From Streptomyces coeruleorubidus (GTDB lineage: Bacteria; Actinomycetota; Actinomycetes; Streptomycetales; Streptomycetaceae), in assembly GCF_008705135.1 (NCBI RefSeq), contig NZ_CP023694.1:1-64000 (forward strand): a DNA stretch of 64,000 bases. Direction: 5' to 3'. The position numbers were made by a program, and so were the translations under genes. The notes under the pieces were generated by a model. It was not told the DNA's origin and ran no database searches. It saw only the letters and a program-made list of their open reading frames with translations. Positions 8,334 through 16,895 of this stretch are shown piece by piece. Numbering within the stretch: the stretch's first letter is position 1; every line of letters begins with the position of its first letter.

Positions 8334-9607
8334 GTGTCCTCCCCTTCGCTTCCTCCCTTCGCCCGGGACACCGCCGCAGGCTCGGGGCTGCTTGTTGCCG
8401 CGTTGGACGCCCAACCGCTCAGGCCGGCGGCGACGGCTGTGATGCCGGCGCAGGCGCACCCCACGGCGAGGAAGCCGTGCGCCGTGAACAAGGGGGCGAG
8501 CGCGGCGGCCCCCGCGGCCACTGCGACATTGGTCGCGAGGCTGTAGAAGGCCAGGATGGTTCCTCGGTGGCGCTGTGAGCTTTCGCTGAGCAGCGTGCTG
8601 AGCAGGGTGACGACCAGACTCTGCAGAATGCCCCAGCCGAAGAGGCACACCGCCAGTGGTGCCGTCCAGTGGATGAGCAGCGGCACACCCACCAGCGCCG
8701 GCACCAGCCCCGCCAGCGAGAAGGTCAGGACGCGCTCCTTGCCCCACTGGTCGGCGAACCTGCCCGTGACGAAGCTCGAGGCGAACCCCAGTCCGTAGAG
8801 AAGGATCATGACGCCGGTCAGGGAGCTGCTGGAGCCGTACCGGTACTCCAGGGCGGTGCCGAGAAACGTGTACAAGCCGTACCAGCCGAGCATCACCAGG
8901 AACGTTGCCAGCACGTACGCCGGCACTCTCGGCGCCAGGAAGGCCCGGGTCACCGACCGGGCCCATCCCACCGACGGCTCGGGGCTCTCCTCCGGCACGG
9001 TGTGACCTCCGGTGCCGGGCCGCCGACCGCCGCCCATACGGGGCATCACCGACAGGACGAGGACACCAAGCAGTGACAACAGGCCGAAGGTCCACCGCCA
9101 GCCCGCCCACTGCCCGACGAAGGCCCCTATCGGCACGCCCAGCACCAGCGCGAGCGACCAGCTCGACACAAGGATGCCCATGGCCTTGGCGCGGTGCTCG
9201 TAGGGGATCTGGTCACCGACGAAGGCGTAGGCAGTGGGCACGAAAGCACCCGCCGCCAGGCCGGCCAGCGCCCTGCCCGCGAAGAACACGCCCGTCCCCG
9301 TGGCAAACGCGCAGAGCACCGTGCCCAGGATGAACACCGCCATCCCGATCGCCAGGCTGAGCCGGCGCGACACCCGGTCGCCGAGGGGCGCGAAGAGCAG
9401 CGCGCCGACCGCCGTCGCGGCACCGTAGACACTCACTGACAGCGCCATGACGCCGACCGTCGTGTCGAACGACGTGGCCATGCGCATCAGCAGCGGTGAG
9501 ACGACCAGTTCCTCCGAGCCGACCGCAAAGATTCCCGCCATCAGTCCTGAGACCGTCAGCAGGGGGAAGCCGGGCGGGTTCCCTCCGCTGCCTTGTTGGT
9601 GCGACAC
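8330..9607 (-). CDS. MFS exporter of the BacA-like cluster
   Basis: A 425-residue protein with about twelve membrane helices and the MFS motif A region GALLFAPLGDRVSRR after helix 2. The N-terminal half (ELVVSPLLMRMATSF, GALAGLAAGAFVPTAYAF-like segments) looks like the DHA1 drug-proton antiporters of the AraJ/YdhP type, so it is not an obvious BacE orthologue. Its position between the reductase and aminotransferase genes implies export of the product and self-protection. The GTG start sits immediately behind a GGAG; a slightly downstream start is possible. Confidence 0.88.
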   Translation of the reverse strand: MSHQQGSGGNPPGFPLLTVSGLMAGIFAVGSEELVVSPLLMRMATSFDTTVGVMALSVSVYGAATAVGALLFAPLGDRVSRRLSLAIGMAVFILGTVLCAFATGTGVFFAGRALAGLAAGAFVPTAYAFVGDQIPYEHRAKAMGILVSSWSLALVLGVPIGAFVGQWAGWRWTFGLLSLLGVLVLSVMPRMGGGRRPGTGGHTVPEESPEPSVGWARSVTRAFLAPRVPAYVLATFLVMLGWYGLYTFLGTALEYRYGSSSSLTGVMILLYGLGFASSFVTGRFADQWGKERVLTFSLAGLVPALVGVPLLIHWTAPLAVCLFGWGILQSLVVTLLSTLLSESSQRHRGTILAFYSLATNVAVAAGAAALAPLFTAHGFLAVGCACAGITAVAAGLSGWASNAATSSPEPAAVSRAKGGSEGEDT

Positions 9608-9660
9608 TCCAGCAAGCCCTTCCCACGCCGATGCGGCTGTTCAGCGGATCGGGTCCGCTC

Positions 9661-10428
9661 TCACAGGCACGTCAACTGCCCGCCGTCGACCGAGATCTGC
9701 TGCCCGGTCAGGTAGGACGCCTCGTCCGAAGCCAGGAACCCGATGACGGCGGCGACCTCGTGTGCCTCGCCGGGGCGGTCCATGGGGATCGGCTGTCTCA
9801 TCCGGTCCTCCGCGTCCGCCCGCGGGATACCAGCGGTCCGGACCAGGTGGTCCATGGCCCGGTCGTACCGCCGCGTCCGGACGGTGCCGGGGTGGACGCA
9901 GTTCACCGTAACGGCGTGCGGTGCGTACCAGCTCGCCAGATACTTGCTGGCATTGGCGACGGCCGCGTTGACCAGACCGGAGAGGAACAGGCCGTGGGCG
10001 GGCTCCTTCCCGGCGTTGCCGACGATGTTGACGATCCGCCCGAAGCCGTTTCGGATCATGACCGGCGCAGCGGTTTTGACGGTTGCCAGATACGGCACCA
10101 ATTTCTGCTGCATCGCGGCCCTCACGTCGTCGGCTCTGATGTCGTCGAGGGATCCTGGTGACGGGCCGGGCGCATTGTTGACGAGCACGTCGATCCTGCC
10201 GAACCGACGGTCCACCTCGCCCGCCAGTTCCTCGCAGAAGGACGGCTCGGTGACGTCACCGGAAATCACGTGGGCCGTCTTTTCGGCGCCCGCCTCCTCG
10301 ACGACCTCCTCCAGCGCCGTGCGACTGCGGGCACACAGGACCGTCACATATCCTTTCGCGTTCAGGTGCAACGCGGTGGCCCGCCCGATGCCCTGGCTGG
10401 CCCCCAGAACGAGCGCCACACGTGTCAC
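9661..10428 (-). CDS. BacG-like short-chain reductase
   Basis: A classical-size SDR of 255 residues; the GTG start overlaps the bicupin stop. It has the cofactor loop LGASQGIGRA, the NNAPG segment and FGRIVNIVGNAGKEP, with ITGQQIS-type ending YLTGQQISVDGG. These features match BacG, the NADPH reductase that reduces en-H2HPP to tetrahydro-HPP in bacilysin biosynthesis, and not BacC: BacC has a normal YxxxK, while BacG-type proteins carry a replaced Tyr as here (SGLVNAAVANASK). It is the only SDR in the operon, so the dihydroanticapsin oxidation step is missing. Confidence 0.88.
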   Translation of the reverse strand: MTRVALVLGASQGIGRATALHLNAKGYVTVLCARSRTALEEVVEEAGAEKTAHVISGDVTEPSFCEELAGEVDRRFGRIDVLVNNAPGPSPGSLDDIRADDVRAAMQQKLVPYLATVKTAAPVMIRNGFGRIVNIVGNAGKEPAHGLFLSGLVNAAVANASKYLASWYAPHAVTVNCVHPGTVRTRRYDRAMDHLVRTAGIPRADAEDRMRQPIPMDRPGEAHEVAAVIGFLASDEASYLTGQQISVDGGQLTCL

Positions 10429-11150
10429 TGGGTTTCCCGATCGGTGTCCTGTTCGTTTTTCCGCCTGGTTTTCTGTCCGGGAACCCGATGGTAGCGAGGC
10501 GGGATGAAAATGTTGACCGAGCGCGCCACGTCGGCGTGAGGATTCACGGCGCCGTGTCCCTCCTGGCTCGCACAGAAGTACGTGCCGCCGAACCGCAGCT
10601 CGTGGCTGGATTCCTCGACCGTCATGTCGTAGCGCCCTTCCAGGCACACCCCTATCTGTTCGTGGGAATGCCGGTGATAGGGCATCTCGCCGCCGCCCGG
10701 GATGTCCGCGATCATCAGCTCGATCCAGTCGGCGACGAAGAAGGTGACGTCCATCCCGACGAACTTGCGCGATTCGAAGGGCTCGAGGAAGTAGTCGCTC
10801 GGCGCGGGATAGATCTCGCCCGGCTTGCTGCGTCGGAGCTCCAGTAAGACGGCTTCGGACTCGGTGGGGTTCACAGCCGAGAAGCTGACGCCCGGAGGGG
10901 CCACGCAGACGTGACGCTCGGGTTCCATCAGCCGGGTGACCTCCCCGACCGTCGTGGAGATCCGGCCCTGTACGACCATCGCGACCTGCGCCTGCCCGAT
11001 GGGTCGGCCCGGGACACGGGCGCCGGGCGGTAAGACGGAAACCCTCACCTCCGTGTCGTCGCGCCAGTAGGACTCCACCCGCACCCCGTCATCGTGGAGA
11101 GCCACGTCGGCGGCGGGGAAGTAGCGTCGTTCCTGTACGTGGGTGGTCAT
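10425..11150 (-). CDS. BacB-like bicupin isomerase with one metal site apparently lost
   Basis: A 241-residue double cupin. It follows BacB, the isomerase that moves the ring double bond of dihydro-hydroxyphenylpyruvate, over its full length (DTEVRVSVLPP, APSDYFLEPF, VTFFVADWIELMIADIPG, SVNIFIPPRYHR). The C-terminal cupin keeps its metal ligands in MPYHRHSHEQIGV and GHGAVN. The N-terminal cupin has PGRPIGQAQVAM and PGVSFSAVN where BacB has His ligands, so this site should not bind metal in the usual way. A strong AGGAGG lies before ATG 11150, one base after the decarboxylase stop. Confidence 0.9.
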   Translation of the reverse strand: MTTHVQERRYFPAADVALHDDGVRVESYWRDDTEVRVSVLPPGARVPGRPIGQAQVAMVVQGRISTTVGEVTRLMEPERHVCVAPPGVSFSAVNPTESEAVLLELRRSKPGEIYPAPSDYFLEPFESRKFVGMDVTFFVADWIELMIADIPGGGEMPYHRHSHEQIGVCLEGRYDMTVEESSHELRFGGTYFCASQEGHGAVNPHADVARSVNIFIPPRYHRVPGQKTRRKNEQDTDRETQ

Positions 11151-11151
11151 G

Positions 11152-11763
11152 TCAGTCCTTCCTCCTCGCGAAGACAGTCCATGTCATCGGAATCCGCGAG
11201 AACTTGTAGACGAACTTCAGGTGGTGCTGCCGGGCCGCCTCCTCGTTCGTGATGGCGACGTTGTACCGGCCGTCGGCCACATCACAGGCCGCCTGGCTCG
11301 TGGAGTCGGCGGTGGCCATCTGCAGGGGCCGGCCGAGGTGGTAGCGCACCAGCGGAATGGGCGCGGGGTGCGAAACGACGGTTTCACTCTCGAGCAGTTC
11401 CTCGCGGAAGACGAAGTCGTCCCGGATGGCCAGGCCGTACTCCGGGGTGCTCCCACGGAAGACGATCGCCGGTTCCAACCCGGGGTGCATGTAGAAGGCG
11501 TTGATGCCGGGATAAGCGTGCGCAACCAGGACCAGATCGACCCGGCCTTCTGTGAGCGCGTCCACGCATCGCTCGTACGTGTCCTCCAGAACGATCCGTA
11601 ATCGCGCGCCGTCCGCGACACAGTGCGACATCATCTGGGCCACGTACTCACTGCTGGTCCCGGCTGGCCCCAGCGTCCCCAGTTGTAAGGAACCTGATTC
11701 GTCGTCGGGAATGCGTGCGATCAGCTCTTGCCTTTCGACATCCGGAATCCGGAGTATTTCCAT
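11152..11763 (-). CDS. BacA-like prephenate decarboxylase (non-aromatising)
   Basis: A 203-residue protein, the same length as BacA, with LGTLGPAGTSSEYVAQ, VAHAYPGINAFYMHPG, TPEYGLAIRDDF, VSHPAPIPLVRY, ADSTSQAA, AITNEEAARQ and IPMTWTVFARR. These blocks line up with BacA and AerD/SalX-type prephenate decarboxylases, which remove CO2 from prephenate without aromatising the ring, giving dihydro-4-hydroxyphenylpyruvate. The fold is that of prephenate dehydratase, but the regulatory ACT domain is absent. It is the first gene of the seven-gene operon; GGGGGAG precedes its ATG. Confidence 0.92.
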   Translation of the reverse strand: MEILRIPDVERQELIARIPDDESGSLQLGTLGPAGTSSEYVAQMMSHCVADGARLRIVLEDTYERCVDALTEGRVDLVLVAHAYPGINAFYMHPGLEPAIVFRGSTPEYGLAIRDDFVFREELLESETVVSHPAPIPLVRYHLGRPLQMATADSTSQAACDVADGRYNVAITNEEAARQHHLKFVYKFSRIPMTWTVFARRKD

Positions 11764-11833
11764 ACTCCACTCCCCCTTCAGGCGACGGGAAGTCGCAGCT
11801 CACATCGCCGGTGCCCAACCAGATGTTCAACAC

Positions 11834-11862
11834 GGTAACCGTCTACTTCCTGAGACCGTCAA
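11834..11862 (-). promoter_or_regulatory. Candidate promoter of the BacA-like operon
   Basis: On the minus strand TTGACG (11862-11857) is followed after 17 bp by GTTACC (11839-11834). Spacing and -35 fit a housekeeping promoter; the -10 is weak. The start of the decarboxylase lies about 70 bp downstream. Confidence 0.35.
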
Positions 11863-11904
11863 AAGCCGTCGCTTCTTTCCGGCCACCCACCCCCCTGCCG
11901 CCGC

Positions 11905-11927
11905 GCCTGTCACCCAACGTGACAGGC
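11905..11927. promoter_or_regulatory. 9-bp inverted repeat upstream of the BacA-like operon
   Basis: GCCTGTCAC and GTGACAGGC are separated by CCAAC. The site is 43 bp upstream of the candidate -35 box, and a second palindrome, GTTGCGCAAC, lies at 11960-11969. It could be an operator; no regulator gene is linked except the PucR-type gene at 12253. Confidence 0.4.
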
Positions 11928-12252
11928 ACCCATCTCACTTCACTGACCTGGCGCCTCCGGTTGCGCAACACAAACGCACAGTTAGGTTGTTTGCCCCCGA
12001 ACCACACGGGTACTCACCGCCGTCGGCGGTACTGTGTATCCGCGCCGTTTTTCACCAGACGCACAGACCGGCACGAGATGTGTGGTTGACCAAAGAGGGA
12101 CCTCAGAAAGCTCCGGGTTGGCAGTCGCTTTCCAGCGATCTACAGCGCCTCGGTGAAGGCACCTGTCCGGGTATCCCACACTGATGGCACCGAGAACGAG
12201 GCACGATTCCTGGACCGCTCGCGGACGCGGTTGTGGACGGTCGAAGTACGCG

Positions 12253-13392
12253 TCAGCTGACCCGAAGACCGACCGCCAGCGTCAGTTCAAGGACCCGGTG
12301 TGGCGAGGCGAGATCCGGAAACAGCTCCCGCAGCTGCGACATCCGGTACCGGACTGTCTGAGGATGGACGAACAACGCCGCCGCCACCTCGTTCCGCCTG
12401 CCCTGGTGCAGCAGCCACGCCCGCAACGTCTCCTCCAGTCGCTGTGCGGTCGCGACAGGCAAGGTCCGCAACGGTGCCAGGGCTCGGGCACGCAGGTCTG
12501 CGAACGCGTCCGCGTCGGCGCTCAGCACCAGCTCGGGCAGGTGGTCCTCGGTGTCGCGGATGTCAGAGGAGAGGGAGCGCGCGCGTACGGCTCGTGCGTA
12601 CGAGGCGAACGCACGAGTCCATGGCCGGGCCGGGCCGACCACGGCGGTGCGGTCGGTCAGCTGCCGCAAGAGATGTGATCGGTCGGCATCGGGGACGAGC
12701 AGCACACCGGTGGCATCCGGCAGATCGTCGAGGACGAGGGTGCTCGGGTCGAGCGCGCGGTAGGCAGGCCGGGCCTGGTCGGCGGGCAGCAGGACCGCGG
12801 TCAGCGAAACCGGAGGCTGCCACCCGGCTCGTTGAGCAGAGGCCAGCAGCACGTCCGGGCTCGCGCCGGCGAGGAGGTCGCGGGCCAGGTGTTCCAGGTG
12901 GCGCTCGTGGGCCCTGCCCCGGGCGGCCAGTTCGTCGGCGTGGCCCGCGGCGCTCGCGGCGGAGAGCTCGTCGATGTAGGCGAAGGTCAGCTCGGCGAAC
13001 TTGGCGACCTCGGCGGCGGGCAGACCTGCGGGTACGGCACCCGCTGCCAGGCATCGCCAGGCCACGCGGGCGCCGACGCGGTATGCGCTGAGCAGGGCGT
13101 CCATCGAGCGACCGTCGCGCACCTCGCCGCGGCCCAGCTCGTAGGCTGCGTCACCGGCGTCGCCGCCTGTGGCGTTCCCGCTCGCGAGGTCCAGGTAGTG
13201 CCCCAGTGCGGTGCGGACGGCTCGGCGGATGGTTCCGCCCATGCTGCCCGAAAGGGCGTTGGCGTAGGAAGGGACCTCGTCGATGATCGCCTGGACGACC
13301 TCGTCGGCGGTGGTCTTCAGCGCGGCCCGAAGTGCGGTGACCGTCGTCTCATCCAGGGCCAGTTCGCTGGCCCTCCGGATTGCATGGCTCAC
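12253..13392 (-). CDS. PucR/CdaR-family transcriptional regulator
   Basis: A 379-residue regulator. Its C-terminus has the PucR-type helix-turn-helix: LRAWLLHQGRRNEVAAALF, then HPQTVRYRMSQLRELF. The middle holds a GGDEF-like/PucR domain without catalytic motifs, and the N-terminal ~170 residues are the helical RsbT co-antagonist-like domain common in actinomycete members. It is divergent from the ferredoxin reductase and desaturase genes, with about 85 bp between starts, so it probably controls them. It could also act on the bac-like operon downstream on the same strand. Confidence 0.88.
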   Translation of the reverse strand: MSHAIRRASELALDETTVTALRAALKTTADEVVQAIIDEVPSYANALSGSMGGTIRRAVRTALGHYLDLASGNATGGDAGDAAYELGRGEVRDGRSMDALLSAYRVGARVAWRCLAAGAVPAGLPAAEVAKFAELTFAYIDELSAASAAGHADELAARGRAHERHLEHLARDLLAGASPDVLLASAQRAGWQPPVSLTAVLLPADQARPAYRALDPSTLVLDDLPDATGVLLVPDADRSHLLRQLTDRTAVVGPARPWTRAFASYARAVRARSLSSDIRDTEDHLPELVLSADADAFADLRARALAPLRTLPVATAQRLEETLRAWLLHQGRRNEVAAALFVHPQTVRYRMSQLRELFPDLASPHRVLELTLAVGLRVS

Positions 13393-13478
13393 GTTTTGTT
13401 CCCTGCAGACAATTCAGCCGACCAGATTCACGTCCTGCGGTCAGGACTTTACGCCTTGAGGCGCAGCAAGCTGGAGTC

Positions 13479-14534
13479 ATGACGAGTACTGCCCTGCGCA
13501 GCAGGGCGTGGAAACTGCTCGAGATGGTCACGACGCCCCTGCTGCCGTCGGACTACCTCGACCTGGTCAGCCCGCTGCGTGCGGGCGCTGACCTGCGTGG
13601 GCGCATCGAGGCCGTGCACCCCGAGACGAATGACGCCGCGACCATCGTGATCAGGCCGGGACGGGGCTGGCGCGGCCACACAGCCGGTCAGTACGTGCGG
13701 ATCGGGGTCGACGTCGACGGGGTGCGCCTGTGGCGTGCCTACTCCCTCACCTCCCCGACAAACCGCCAGGACGGCCGCGTCACGATCACCGTGAAGGCGA
13801 TCCCGGACGGCAAGGTCAGCAACCACCTGGTCCGCAGGGCGAAACCGGGCACGCTGATCCAGCTCGACCAGCCGACCGGTGACTTCGTGCTGCCACAGGC
13901 AAAGCCCGCCAAGGTGCTCTACCTGACGGCCGGCAGCGGCATCACGCCCGTGATGGGCATGCTGCGCGACACCGAGTTCGACGACGTCGTCATGGTCCAC
14001 TGCGCGCCACAGCCGCAAGACGTGATCTTCCGCAACGAACTGCACGACCTGGTCGCGCACAAGAAACTGCGGCTCACCGAGGTGCACACCGACACAGACG
14101 GCATGCTCGACGTCGCCCGTCTCGACGAACTCGTGCCCGACTGGGCCGAGCGCGAGACCTGGGCCTGCGGGCCCGCGGGCCTGCTCGACGCCGCCGAAGA
14201 GCACTGGGCCGGGCACGGCGTCCAAGAGCGCCTGCACACCGAACGCTTCCGCCCCAGCACCGTCGTCACCGGCGACGGCGGCGAGGTCACATTCAGCGCC
14301 ACCGGCAAGACCGTCGACGCGGACGGCGCCACACCGTTGCTGGACATCGGCGAGGAGGCCGGCGTGCTCATGCCCTCCGGGTGCCGCATGGGCATCTGCT
14401 TCGGCTGCGTCACGCCGCTCAAGGCGGGCGCCGTCCGCGACCTGCGCACCGGCGAGATCACCGAGGCCGAGCCCGGCGTCCTCATCCAGACCTGCGTGTC
14501 CGCCGCGGCGGGCCCCTGCGACATCGAACGGTAG
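13479..14534 (+). CDS. Ferredoxin reductase with C-terminal 2Fe-2S domain
   Basis: A 351-residue electron-transfer protein. ATG 13479 is chosen because GGAG lies five bases before it. Domains: FAD-binding barrel with RAYSLTSP, NAD(P)-binding domain with LTAGSGITPVMGML, and a plant-type ferredoxin with CRMGICFGC plus a later Cys (QTCVSAA). It resembles Rv3230c of mycobacteria, which passes electrons from NADPH to the desaturase DesA3. The desaturase gene follows after 7 bp, supporting the same pairing. Confidence 0.92.
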   Translation: MTSTALRSRAWKLLEMVTTPLLPSDYLDLVSPLRAGADLRGRIEAVHPETNDAATIVIRPGRGWRGHTAGQYVRIGVDVDGVRLWRAYSLTSPTNRQDGRVTITVKAIPDGKVSNHLVRRAKPGTLIQLDQPTGDFVLPQAKPAKVLYLTAGSGITPVMGMLRDTEFDDVVMVHCAPQPQDVIFRNELHDLVAHKKLRLTEVHTDTDGMLDVARLDELVPDWAERETWACGPAGLLDAAEEHWAGHGVQERLHTERFRPSTVVTGDGGEVTFSATGKTVDADGATPLLDIGEEAGVLMPSGCRMGICFGCVTPLKAGAVRDLRTGEITEAEPGVLIQTCVSAAAGPCDIER

Positions 14535-14541
14535 GAGCACC

Positions 14542-15660
14542 TTGACCGCCATCGACCCCACCGCCCATCTGACCGCGGAACAGATCGAGGAGCTCGGCCG
14601 CGAGCTGGACGCGATCCGCGACGAGGTGATCGCCGACCGCGGCGAGAAAGACGCCGCCTACATCCGTAAGGTCATCTCGGCGCAGCGCAAGCTCGAGCTG
14701 GTCAGCAGAGGCGTGCTGCTGTTCTCGATCTTCCCGCCCGCGTGGCTGCTCGGCACCGCCGGTCTGTCCGTCGCAAAGATCATGGACAACATGGAGATCG
14801 GCCACAACATCCTGCACGGCCAGTGGGACTGGATGCGGGACCCGAAGATTCACTCCACCACCTGGGAATGGGATCACGTCTCGCCGGCCGACCAGTGGAA
14901 GCACTCGCACAACGAGCTGCACCACACGTACACCAACGTGATCGGCAAGGACAACGACCTCGGCTACGGCATCATGCGCGTCGACGAGGACCAGAAGTGG
15001 CACCCGTTCCACCTCGGCCAGCCGCTGTGGAACTTCCTCAACGCCTGCTTCTTCGAGTACGGCATCGCAGCGTACGACCTGGAGCTCGGCAAGAACCTGA
15101 ACAAGCGCCGCCGCAAGAACCCGGAGTTCCGCGCGCGGGCCAAGGCCGTCGGCCGCAAGATCCGCAAGCAGGTGCTCAAGGACTACGTGATCCATCCGCT
15201 GCTGTCGGGCCCGTCGTTCCTCCCCACGCTCGCCGCCACGTTCACTGCGAACCTGGTCCGCAACATCTGGACCCACTCGGTGATCATGTGCGGGCACTTC
15301 CCCGAGGGCGTACAGGTCTTCGAGCGCCGGTCGATCAAGGGCGAGACGCGCGGCCAGTGGTACCTGCGCCAGATGATGGGCTCGGCGAACATCAGCGGCA
15401 GCAAGGCCATGCACTTCATGACCGGCAACCTGTCGCACCAGATCGAGCACCACCTGTTCCCGGACCTGCCGAGCAACCGGTACGCCGAGGTCGCGGTGAA
15501 GGTGCGCGCGCTGTTCGAGAAGTACGAGCTGGAGTACGTCACCGGGCCGCTGCCCAAGCAGGTGTTCTCCGCGTGGCGCAAGGTCTTCCGGCTCTCGCTG
15601 CCGAACAAGAAGCCCAAGGTCAAGGCGCCGGACCGCGAGCAGGAGCTCGTCGCGGCCTGA
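14542..15660 (+). CDS. Membrane fatty acyl desaturase (DesA3-like)
   Basis: A 372-residue integral membrane di-iron desaturase starting at TTG 14542 with TAGGAG upstream. The three histidine boxes are intact: HNILH (88-92), HSHNELHH (121-128) and HQIEHH (299-304). Hydrophobic segments lie around residues 50-80 and 215-245. It introduces a double bond into acyl chains, using electrons from the ferredoxin reductase encoded just upstream. Probable role: adjusting membrane fluidity. The highly charged C-terminus (KKPKVKAPDREQE) is like that of actinobacterial homologues. Confidence 0.93.
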   Translation: MTAIDPTAHLTAEQIEELGRELDAIRDEVIADRGEKDAAYIRKVISAQRKLELVSRGVLLFSIFPPAWLLGTAGLSVAKIMDNMEIGHNILHGQWDWMRDPKIHSTTWEWDHVSPADQWKHSHNELHHTYTNVIGKDNDLGYGIMRVDEDQKWHPFHLGQPLWNFLNACFFEYGIAAYDLELGKNLNKRRRKNPEFRARAKAVGRKIRKQVLKDYVIHPLLSGPSFLPTLAATFTANLVRNIWTHSVIMCGHFPEGVQVFERRSIKGETRGQWYLRQMMGSANISGSKAMHFMTGNLSHQIEHHLFPDLPSNRYAEVAVKVRALFEKYELEYVTGPLPKQVFSAWRKVFRLSLPNKKPKVKAPDREQELVAA

Positions 15661-15949
15661 TTCCCGGTATCGGTTAATCTTTCGGCCGTACCGGCGGCAC
15701 TGCCGGGTTCGGTGACATCCGTTGCGGACGGTGGGCGACCGCGACGTCGGACCGTACGACACGGGATCCGGGGCAGCTCAGTGTCCGCCTGCGCTGCCTG
15801 GACGTGCGCCATCCAGGAGCTCAGCGCACAGCGCGCGGCGAGGTGTTGTGGTGCGCTGACCTGCCGTGGTCGGGTTGGTAGTTGGGTGCGTGCGCGCACT
15901 CGGTCTGCCCGCCCCTGCGCTGCTGCGGGGTAGGCGGGTGAGGCGAAAT

Positions 15950-16623
15950 GGGATGGCTACCGTGCTCAGCTCGCCGTGCGCGGGCGGGCGGGTGCTGCTG
16001 CGCTCACGGCGCGGCACGGACATGACGGCCTCGTTCCCCGAGATCCGGGCGGCGGCCCTGGCGCAGCTGCCGGCGGACACCGGAATCGACGGCGAGCTGG
16101 TGCTGTGAGAGCGGGACAAGCTGGCGTTCGAGCGGCTGCAGCAGCGGCTCGCCCGGCGCGGGGCAGCTGCCGCTCAGGCGGCGCGGGAGTGGCCGGCGCA
16201 CTTCGTGGCCTTCGACCTGGTCCAGCGAGGCGGCGATCTGACTGTCTGGCCGTACGCGCGACGCCGTGCGGCGTTGGAAGAGCTGTTCGTGGACCACGGC
16301 CTGACGGCGCCATGGGTGCTGTGCCCGTCGACGACCGCCCCGGCCCTGGCACAGGAGTGGCTTGCGTGGACGGCGGCCGGGGTGGAGGGGCTGTGCTTCA
16401 AGCGGCTGGTGGATTCCTCTCGCGGGGCGTGCGGTCGTGGCGGAAGTACAAGGTGCGGGTCACCACTGAAGCCGTGATCGGCGCGGTCACCGGGCCGCGT
16501 ACCGCGCCCCGCACGCTGCTGCTGGGCCGCTACGGCCCGGCGGGCCGCCTGCAGTACGTCGGCCGCGGCACTGCACCGGGTGCGCTTCACCGGCATCGTC
16601 CGGGTGGTAGCTGGTGCTGGTGA
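15950..16623 (+). pseudogene. Decayed ATP-dependent DNA ligase (LigC/LigD type)
   Basis: The frame GGRVLLRSRRGTDMTASF ... IDGELVL meets TGA at 16106-16108 where a Trp codon (TGG) is expected, then continues in frame with KLAFERLQQRLARRG, FVAFDLVQRGGDLTVWPY and GVEGLCFKRL. Near 16425 it shifts frame to WRKYKVRVTTEAVIGAVTG and RTLLLGRYGPAGRLQYVGR. These are motifs III-V of actinomycete ATP-dependent ligases. The 5' part with the AMP-binding Lys (KxDG) is gone. Truncation, a nonsense change and a frameshift make this clearly dead. Confidence 0.8.
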
Positions 16624-16642
16624 GCGGCTGGCCGCTGACCGC

Positions 16643-16670
16643 GATGCGGGATGCGGGATGCGGGATGCGG
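16643..16670. repeat. Four tandem copies of GATGCGG
   Basis: A 7-bp unit repeated four times without mismatch, just after the dead ligase. Likely replication slippage in non-coding DNA. Confidence 0.9.
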
Positions 16671-16895
16671 AACAGCGTTGACCAGTTCCTGTTCGGCGCC
16701 TCCCAGCGGGCGGTGGAGAAACAGGCTGCGTCGCCGGGCTCCCGGGGCGGCCAGTGCCCCTTCCCCCAGTCGGCGGCGAGGTGGAGAAAGGCGGTCAAGG
16801 AAACAACCGAATCGCCGGTACGGCGAGCGGGACCGCGCTCAGAGTCTCGCCGGGGCGCGCTCCCGCCTCGTTGTTCAGGTGTCAGGGCCGCAGGG

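Noticed and set aside
9661..10428. BacC (dihydroanticapsin dehydrogenase) as the identity of the SDR
   Set aside because: GASQGIG, NIVGNAGKEP and the replaced catalytic Tyr match BacG, not BacC.
9661..10647. Extended start for the BacG-like reductase
   Set aside because: Residues before GTG 10428 are a shifted reading of the bicupin gene; the GTGA overlap and the Rossmann start fix the start at 10428.
7143..11763. A complete bacilysin pathway
   Set aside because: No ATP-grasp ligase (BacD) and no BacC-type dehydrogenase occur in the operon or within 5 kb on either side.
13449..15762. Long minus-strand frames opposite the reductase and desaturase
   Set aside because: Shadow frames of high-GC coding DNA; the plus strand has all cofactor motifs and histidine boxes.
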